From Persicaria tinctoria (Eukaryota > Streptophyta > Magnoliopsida > Caryophyllales > Polygonaceae), in NCBI GenBank assembly GCA_037127255.1, contig JBANSL010000005.1, forward strand, positions 60,915,909 to 60,979,908: 64,000 nt of DNA. Direction: 5' to 3'. How positions within the stretch are numbered: the first letter of the stretch is position 1; every line of letters starts with the position of its first letter. Positions 56,686 through 64,000 of this stretch are shown here, in pieces. The translations under genes were made by a program, and so were the position numbers. The notes beneath the pieces are model-generated. The model was given only the letters and a program-made list of their open reading frames with translations. It had not been told where the DNA came from and searched no databases.

Positions 56686-59600
56686 CTAATCGATTTCAGA
56701 ATGAACGTAGTCCATAAATACAAAGTTCTTCTGGAGTTCGTGCAAAGCATAAGCTAAGCCAGCACTCACAACTGCAAGAGCGCCTAAAATGATCCTCCAT
56801 TGCACACCAGCAGGAATGCCAGAAGTTGCAGCAAACAGAACTGTTGCTCCAATCAGGACCTTTTGTAAGGTCTGGAATGACACATAAGCATGTCTGCACG
56901 ACATACACTTGAGTGTGTGCTGTTCAAATCTGTCCAACATCTGTGAAGTAAGGAAACTAATTAAAACACAGCTACAATCGGAGAATATGGCACCAGCATA
57001 CACCTTAACCAAAGTTCATAACATTGGAGTGAAGATTAGGATAAACAATTCACATTTTATGAAGAAAAAACAAGAGTCCAAATATTCAATCTACAATGAA
57101 TCAAGCACGCTTGGAGAAAGACAGTCAAAACTGAGAGCAGTTAAATTGCATTCATATTTTCAGTCGATACATCTATTACCATGATACAGACCCAAGTTAC
57201 TCATTTATCTATTTTAATTATTTTCTCTCGCTTTTTTTTTAACCCATTTTCCAGTTAGTTTAATCCATTGCCCATTTACCATTTTCCAGATTTGTAGCCC
57301 ACTAGTTCCTGCAGAGCCATTTTCCATCACCAGGTAGTTTTTAGGCTATTAAGTTCGCATTTTTCAGTTTTATTATCATTTAACATCCCATTACAACTAT
57401 TATCAAAAGTTCAGCATATTCCTAGGAGCAGATTTTGGAGTTGTTTATCTTATGAGGCCTTTTCTAGGTTATTGTTAGTTGTCTTTGTACTGAATATCAG
57501 AAAATGCAAGAGTATCTTCCCAATTGTGCATGTGAAGTCTTGTCAAATGCCCCTATCTACTAAGTTCAAGATCCTTGTCCTCGGTGTGTTTGTTTGATCT
57601 ATTCTTTTCTTGAACTTGCTGAAGTTCATTCTCAGATACTGCAACTTTCTGCAGTAAACTTTTGATATTAAGAGCCTTCTAAAATCACACTTCCACAAGT
57701 TTCTATAATACCTGTCTACTCTACTTGTACATCAAGGATCAGACCAAATCCTGTGGGCATAAACTATGCAGAAAAAAATGAATTCAGAAGATGTTCTAAC
57801 CTCATATTTAGACAATATTGTTGACGGTAAAGGTTGTTGACTGGCAGGCCCAAACCAATCAGGCTCTCCACTGCCATGCCGCCTCAGCCATTTTCGAAAT
57901 TCCAATACTAAGCGATCAGCCTGTGTAGGAGTGAAAGTGATCTTTGTATATTGCTCGTTGACATCACCAAACCCCTTCTCTGAATGTGAAAGGAAGAATT
58001 TCTCTTGGCCCTGAAGCACAATCATGTCTCCATCATAGACTTTGTTAGATGTCCAATGCTCATACCATCTAGGCACCACCTGGTGCAAATTACAAATCAT
58101 GCGTCAAGCCAAGTTTGAGATGAGAAGAGTTGCAATTCAATAATATTTAAAAACAAGCAAGGCAAAGCTGCAATGTGATTTAGGTGTCATATATTATCAG
58201 CTTGCCTGTCAAACCTATTCTTCCCCACATTTTGATATTTATGGTACAAATTACCATCCTTTTCAAAAGAACAGAAGATAAAGTGTCCAGGTTGATGAAG
58301 AAAATTAGACCTGTGGTATTTGGATACAACCCAAAAATCACTTACGTAATGAAAGCCTGTACCTTACTATAAGAACCTGTTCCTCCAATTTAACTCAACA
58401 GGAAGTTTTTGAGTTGTATTTTATAATTTGTTGCTTGACTTATGCTGAATGGTACTGGACCTGGAATGTGCTAAGAGTACAATTATCTTCTACTAAATTT
58501 GGTTGTAACAGGGTTAGAGTAGTTGTTACTTTATTAACCTGATCAAATATTTCAGGACCCACTCCTTGAGATTCAAGAAGCCCTACAAGCCCACAAGGGT
58601 TGACCCAAAGACATGAAGCGGTACATTTATAGAAATGTAATGTGTAATTAAAATCATTTAATTAGGCATAGTGAGAGTATCCGTTGCACTCAAACCACAA
58701 ATGCTTCTCCGATTCTTCCTCCTTGCAAAGTAGGCATAGTGCTGATTCCACACCTTTCCAGTGCTCGACGATTCTTCCGGTTTTCAATCTCTAGTTAAGA
58801 GCAACCCAAGTCACAAAGGACCACTTCCTGGATTGAATACCCTTCCACAACAAGTCCCCCCAATCATCTAGGGGACTCTTCTGTCGAATTTCCTCATACA
58901 CAAGACCACTATCCAGTCTCCCCTGCGTGTTCACAAAACATTCAGCCACATTTCCATCCAACAGAACATGGGCAACCCGAAGTTCATTCCTCGCCCCAAG
59001 TAACCCCTTCCACACCCACGAGTCATAAACTCGCACTTCCGTGGACCATATGTCATCATGCCTAAGGTGATTGCTCTGCACCCAGCGGTTCGAGATACCC
59101 TCTCGCTGAAGAAGAATGTCCCCAAGCAATGATGAAAACAAACTTTTGTTCGATGCTTATGTATTGGTGGGGATGCTCAAGCATCCAAAAAAAAAAAAAA
59201 ATTTGTTTTTTAGTGTTAATTTCTTAATTTTTTCGGTCAAGCATCCCCAACTCGGGAAAAAAAATTACCTTTAAAAATTCTCGGAATGATGAAAAATTTA
59301 CCTTCAAGTATCCCCGGAATGGCGGTCCAGGATCCGCCATGCTACTGGGGTTCCAAGCTCAGACGCTTGAGAGGAGCAGTAGCATGATATTTGGTAGAAG
59401 TAATATAAGTTTCCTCAAGTAAAATAAGAATGAATTAGTTCAGATGGTATGGGCGCCTATCGCCTTTGTGTTTGGGATATTTGTGGTAAGCGTCTGGGGT
59501 TCGAATCCCATATTTGTGGTAAGGATCCCACCGCCCTACGCTCGCCCGTTTCGGCCTTCTCCATCGAAATCGACGGCTCCGATCCCGCTGCCCGGCTGGC

Positions 59601-62600
59601 GGGTAAGCCCTGGCCTCTTCCTTGCGGCTTCGACGCTGTCCCGGTAAGTGTCGTGGGCTAATGCAACGGCATCGTCGCACTGTACAAAGACGTCGAACCC
59701 TCCGACATCGACGACCCTTTACTCTGTCTTTCTCTCTCTCCCTCCCAAACTCACTCTGGCTCTCTATCAAATTCAGATCTGGCCAGCGAATCCACGTCTC
59801 TCTCAATCAAACATTCAAACTCAGATCTGGCGAATCCTCTCCATCTCGCTCCTAGTTTCATTTCTATGGCCATTGTCGCTTCTCTTTTTGCTCAAATCGC
59901 TACTGTTGGAAGAAAACATTGCAGCTTCTCTCCCCTCCCTCTTCTTAATTCGAAATTATATTCGTGTTATGGCCATTGTCGACAATCAATTTGGTCTTTT
60001 ATCTAGTTATCATTGGCTGAATTTTCCATCTCTAAGAAGTAGATGACAAAAAGATTGGGTTGTGGATCACATCATAATTATTCAATAATTGGGATGTCAA
60101 GGTGGTAGTTTGTTTATCGTTTGGCTGCAAGCTTATTGGATAAAACATACATCACGCCATTTAACATGTCGATCCAAGATGCTAGCTTGTCGCATGGATG
60201 GTGATCAGATTCCAAGGCAACATTGTTATTTTTGGGAAGAAAGCTTTTACACTTTTATCTTAAAACTGCATTTAGAAACATCACTGAACATATGTGGGAA
60301 GAGGAAACACACTGGAGACAAAGGAGCAGAACTTTAGGGCGAAGGGCAGGAAAATTGAATAAAGCATTTTTCCATAGAAGAGCAAATGCTGAAGAGTTGT
60401 GAAGAAATCACTAATAAGAGAGATCAATGAAGGTGTGTGGGAAGAGGGAAAATATTGGAGACAGATGACCATAGGCTGATGTGTGTAGGTACATCACCCG
60501 ACCTGTCACCCAACCCACCCGACCATTAAACACGTAAGCATCACAACTACACCTATTATAATTGCAACAGACACGTTCACCTTCACCTGTTTATTCATTG
60601 ATCCACCAGAATAACCCTCGGGTAAAGGCTGGACCAGATGGGTTATAGTGGTCAAGGGTTGATGAATGGATCAGGTAGGTGGGCTGTTAGGATGGTGAGT
60701 AAGGTGCATCCTTCCATCCCTATTTCCAATTGACTAACTTATGTCACCTCAAACTACTAGAAAAAGATCTAATTCTATTGCCTTGCACCATAACGCATAT
60801 CTGATAACTGATTCAGGATGATGAGTGTATATTAAAGAATGAAGTTTATTTTAACATAAAAAGAAACTAGAATAATTATTGTTTCAAGGAAAGTTTAGAT
60901 CATCTACTAAAACAATTACAAGGTTACCTGCCACCAAGACGGACCAGGTACAGTCAGCTGGAAGAAGTTTCTGGCACTACAAACAATTGACCGAGTCTTC
61001 CCAGGTGCCATGGGTATGTTAAAGGAACAAATCCATATAGTCCACTTCTGATCACCAAGTACAGGAAGCTTGGTATCGATTTCTATTCTGAATGAGATAT
61101 CAAATGGTTGAAATCACATAACCCAGAATCAAGAATATTATAATGGGAAACTAAGTAAACTGAAAAAGAAGCAATATGATTCTCTTGGATGGAAACTAGC
61201 TCGCAAGGATAACACTTACTTGTTCATAGAATAACAAGGTGCAACAAATGTGGCACTGATTTTCGGGTTATCATCATTTGCTCCAGAAAAGCCCCAAGCA
61301 CCACTATCTTCTACCTTGAATCGCAAAGGCTTGGCTCTATCCCTCCTACCTGTGACCTACATTATTTTAGGTCAACACCCAATACCATGCTTCTCTTGAG
61401 ATTCTTGGATAAGAAATGTTGAGAAAGTTGGGACAAAATCTCATAATGACAAACTACAGCTAAATTAATTGTTCTGATAATCTTACCATACTTCGACTCT
61501 ATTGAAGAGTTCAAATGATTTCAACTTAAAAGTTAAAATACCAATCAGTCTTTAATAGTACTCCATCTAAACATGAATACTCTACGAGACTACGACAATA
61601 AATAAAAATGCAAGGGGATCATCAATCCGAAGTTACCTTATGGTGAGCAAAATCGATATGAGAAGGATCAGATACATTCTCCATTAATGTATCATATCCA
61701 TAGTACAAATCCCGCTGAATCGATACAGTAGCAAACTCAGGCTTATCGAAGTCCTCAGGCAACCTAAGTATAAGAATTCAACAAAATAAAATAATCCAAT
61801 TAAGTCAAGATTCCTAAGCTTGATTCTAAAGCTCCGGATTTGTTTACAAATTACACCACAAGAGTGTTCACAAATGAAATATATTATATATAAAGTCTAG
61901 TAACTGAAAAGGGTTGCTGGGAAAAGTTGTTACTTACATGGGAGGCTTGGTAGCCTTAGCTCTCTCCCAGCCATTCTCATGGGGCCAAACAAAGAGCAAT
62001 CCCTGAGACACCATTGTCGGAAGCTTGGTGGCACAGGCTCTCGGCGAATTAACAGCCCGTGCCTCTGGCCCCTGGGAAGAGGCCTGCGGGATCCGAGTAC
62101 AGGTACCGCAGTGGTTGAACGACCATCCATGGTAAGAGCACTGCAAATCTCCGTTCTCGTCGACCCTCCCTTCCTGAATCAAAACAATGGATTGCCATCT
62201 TACCGAGTAAATCACGGAGAACGAAGAAACTCCGCAGTAAACATAGACATGCATACTAGCAAATTCTGAAGACAAAACCCTAAAGGAGAACTTTAGAAGC
62301 TCAACTTCCGAGCTGAATTTATACGAGGATTTCCAGAACTATCTCCACAAATGAGGAATTCGGCGCAGATCACGAAATTTGAGCGGGTATGGTTTTGGAG
62401 ACTTACGGAGAGAGGAGCAAGGCGATGCGGGCATTTATTGTCCAGGGCGACCCATTCGTTGGTTAATTTGTTGAACCAGAGAACGATGTCGCGACCGAGA
62501 AGCTGGAACGGGGTGGGAAGAAGAGGATCGAGATCCTCTATGAGAGAGACTGGATACCAGTGGTCCCGCCATGTGAACTTTGTCGATTCATCGGACGTCT

Positions 62601-62868
62601 CTTCCTCCGGCAAAGCGACGTCGTCTAGAGCGTCACCTTCGTTGGAGGTAAGAGGAGGAGGGGTGGGAGGCGCCGAGACCCGCAGAGGAGAGAGGGTGGA
62701 GGTGACCGAACGGTTGGCAGGTCGGGTCGTATATTTGGGAGTGACATGCAGGGGAAGGGCGGAGAGGGAGCTGGAATTGTAGAGGGAGCAAGCAATTGGA
62801 GGAAGAGAGTGTGAGCGCCATTGATGGACCGAGATCGAGGCTGAAGGTGATCCCGGAAGAGAGGGCAT
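56686..62868 (-). CDS. PTC52: PTC52/ACD1-like Rieske oxygenase
   Basis: Seven exons on the minus strand: 62407-62868, 61938-62173, 61637-61763, 61220-61356, 60928-61087, 57801-58079, 56686-56940, all GT-AG and in phase; 551 residues. The Ser/Arg/Pro-rich N-terminus (about 1-60) is a chloroplast transit peptide. Rieske [2Fe-2S] ligands C146-x-H148 (CPHR) and C166-x2-H169 (CSYHGW). Mononuclear-iron motif D265-x2-H268-x4-H273 (NVSDPSHIDFAHH). PaO-type middle region. C-terminal CMSC (C479, C482) and two hydrophobic segments (about 493-510 and 516-532), an arrangement shared by the PAO/Tic55/PTC52 group. In Arabidopsis PTC52 is an inner-envelope Rieske protein linked to protochlorophyllide formation and pPORA import. 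The CxxC tail favours this group; the PTC52/ACD1-like assignment over PAO rests on sequence resemblance. Intron 5 is 2848 bases and holds transposon relics. Confidence 0.93.
58665..59141 (-). pseudogene. LINE zinc-binding (zf-RVT) fragment in PTC52 intron 5
   Basis: Minus strand reads SWVWKGLLGARNELR, SRKWSFVTWVALN, stop, RLKTGRIVEHW, then SALCLLCKEEESEKHLWFEC. This is the order of the zf-RVT domain at the C-terminal end of plant L1-type retrotransposon ORF2, with Cys-x2-Cys..His-x4-Cys visible. A TAG interrupts it and no reverse transcriptase remains. Same strand as the host gene, entirely intronic. Confidence 0.8.
59436..59665 (+). mobile_element. SINE-like insertion in PTC52 intron 5
   Basis: A-box TAGTTCAGATGG (59436-59447) and B-box GGTTCGAATCCC (about 59498), followed by GC-rich DNA with CCTACGCTCGCCCG and ending near GTAAGTGTCGTGGG. 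Opposite orientation to PTC52. Target duplications not identified. The A-to-B distance (about 50 bases) is long but within the range of tRNA-derived SINEs. Confidence 0.5.
59666..60927. other. Rest of PTC52 intron 5
   Basis: 59700-60000 is CT-rich with CAAATTCAGATCTGG / CAAACTCAGATCTGG repeated, like an acquired leader. 60290-60470 has two copies of a GTGTGGGAAGAG..GGAGACA segment about 145 bases apart. No host gene. Confidence 0.45.
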
Positions 62869-64000
62869 TGAGGGGTAATGGTCATGGAGTTCTCTCAGCC
62901 GAGGAGAGCTTTGCGTGCAAGGAAGTGGGATTGCCGATTGTTGGTTCTTGCCTCCTTCTTGGCAAGGACCAATTAGAGGTTGCCGCGTGGGATTAGGATT
63001 GGGAGCCTCTCCAAAATTTCCGAAAATGAGAAAATAGAATAATTATTTTTTTAGCTGGCGTAGAAAATAAAAAAAAAATATATATATATATTTTTTAAGA
63101 GAAAATTTGGTGATTTAGATCCTTCAACATGTTTGATTAAGTAGTTAGGCCCATTAATTATTTGTTTAGCTGGCGTAGACCCTATTAATTATTTATTCGG
63201 TATTCAGACTCTTTCCACTCTTCTTCGGACCAAATTGAGAAACTCTGTTAGCAGAAAACCTAATCGAGTTCGAATCCAGTTTGGTTCTCTTCGACGATGG
63301 AACCTTGAAATTGATCCTTGATCGGCCTCGTTGGAGCACCGGAGTGTTGGACTTTGTTCGAATTGTGTGCTTCTTCTATCTCTTCCACCGGGATTCGATT
63401 CCGCCAGCGGCTATGTCGAGATCGGAAGGTCTCTGTTTTCGGTGGAGAGTCACCGGAGTTTTGGGATCATCGAATGGAGTAGATGTATGATTAGAGTGAC
63501 CGGAGATGGATTGAACGAAATCATTGGCGAATTTACCGGCGTGTAGGATTTCTCTGATGGTTTCACCGACGAGTATTGCCGGCAAGAATGTCCGGCGCCA
63601 ATTCCCTGTTGAAGGAATCAAAATCAAATTTTTAGGTAAATTTAGGAAGAAAAAAATGTGAATTTATGAAGAATTGATGGGGAGAGAGCTAGAGAGCAAT
63701 GGAACCCGTAGCAGTTGATTGAAGCTTTCCTGTCTTTCATTTGCTTCACGTGATTGCGTGTAGGAATTGAGCTACTTTTCCTTCTTTTTAAAAGTTGCGG
63801 GAGACTCTTCTTTTGTTTCTTTTAATTTGAATTCAGATTTGCTAAATGCACGGTCAAATTATCGCCGTTAGCACGGTTTGACATGTGCGATTGCGCACTG
63901 CGAAAGCGCGCCTTAGTTCCGACGAAAATCCGGGCCGGCTGCTGCTCACAACGAGTGCGCCAAAAATCCACATCCGTGCACATCGAGTGCGCTGGAAATC
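62869..64000. other. PTC52 upstream region and right edge
   Basis: 62869-63020 is probable PTC52 leader and promoter. 63240-63700 is mid-GC with short open frames on both strands (for example 63376-63627, -), possibly the first exon of a minus-strand gene or a retroelement piece; no family recognised. The last 150 bases are GC-rich with GCGCACT/AGTGCGC words and run off the window. Confidence 0.35.

Noticed and set aside
63281..63627. Short frames upstream of PTC52 as a new gene
   Set aside because: Frames on both strands are equally long and neither has a recognisable domain or splice continuation within the window.

Overview
This is a nuclear window from a flowering plant, almost certainly a eudicot. 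The evidence is spliced genes with GT-AG introns, AT-rich intergenic DNA, and dense plant-type transposons of nearly every class. The lineage below eudicot cannot be fixed by eye; an asterid such as Lamiales is only a guess. Four complete protein-coding genes of the host are visible: a single-exon U-box/ARM E3 ligase of the PUB22/23/24 type (13956-15152, +), CHUP1 (nine exons, 48450-52662, +), a two-pore K+ channel of the TPK3/TPK5 type (two exons, 53540-55963, +) and a PTC52/ACD1-like Rieske oxygenase (seven exons, 56686-62868, -). The last three form a gene-rich block at the right end, where CHUP1 and TPK are tandem and TPK and PTC52 converge.

The left 48 kb is mostly transposon archaeology, interrupted by the PUB gene. 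From left to right: a field of ATTCA..TGAAT palindromes (0.8-1.2 kb); a non-autonomous LTR element with near-identical 212-bp LTRs carrying a captured RNA-recognition-motif ORF with FDPGG repeats (1225-3953); a SINE with long flanking repeats (about 4.36-4.61 kb); a 1.4-kb Mutator-like element with 176-bp inverted ends and perfect 9-bp target duplications (4811-6217); and, directly abutting it, a Helitron-like region (6.2-12.4 kb) holding a broken relative of the first LTR element. After the PUB gene come a second long-inverted-repeat element (15896-17103), an interrupted array of 90-bp repeats, a 70-bp tRNA-like sequence, a 162-bp tandem duplication and another Helitron-like end.

From 22799 to at least 33.2 kb lies a decayed CACTA (En/Spm) transposon. 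It has subterminal CGTCGCCTGA-type repeats, a TNP2 transposase gene with an internal deletion and nonsense codons, and a TnpA-like gene with a frameshift and a stop. A second CACTA end follows at 33273. Next come a 29-base G run, paired LTR-like repeats around a copia reverse-transcriptase relic, two Tourist-like MITEs with TTA/TAA duplications, a hAT element with a perfect 8-bp duplication, a plastid psaB fragment, two reverse-oriented Helitron ends, and broken tau-GST and coiled-coil exons that look like captured gene pieces.

The intact genes share a plastid theme but there is no operon-like organisation. CHUP1 anchors chloroplasts to actin, PTC52 is a chloroplast-envelope Rieske protein, TPK conducts K+ across an internal membrane, and PUB22/23-type ligases damp stress and immune signalling. 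The exon structures given were inferred by eye from splice signals, phase continuity and family resemblance; no database was consulted.
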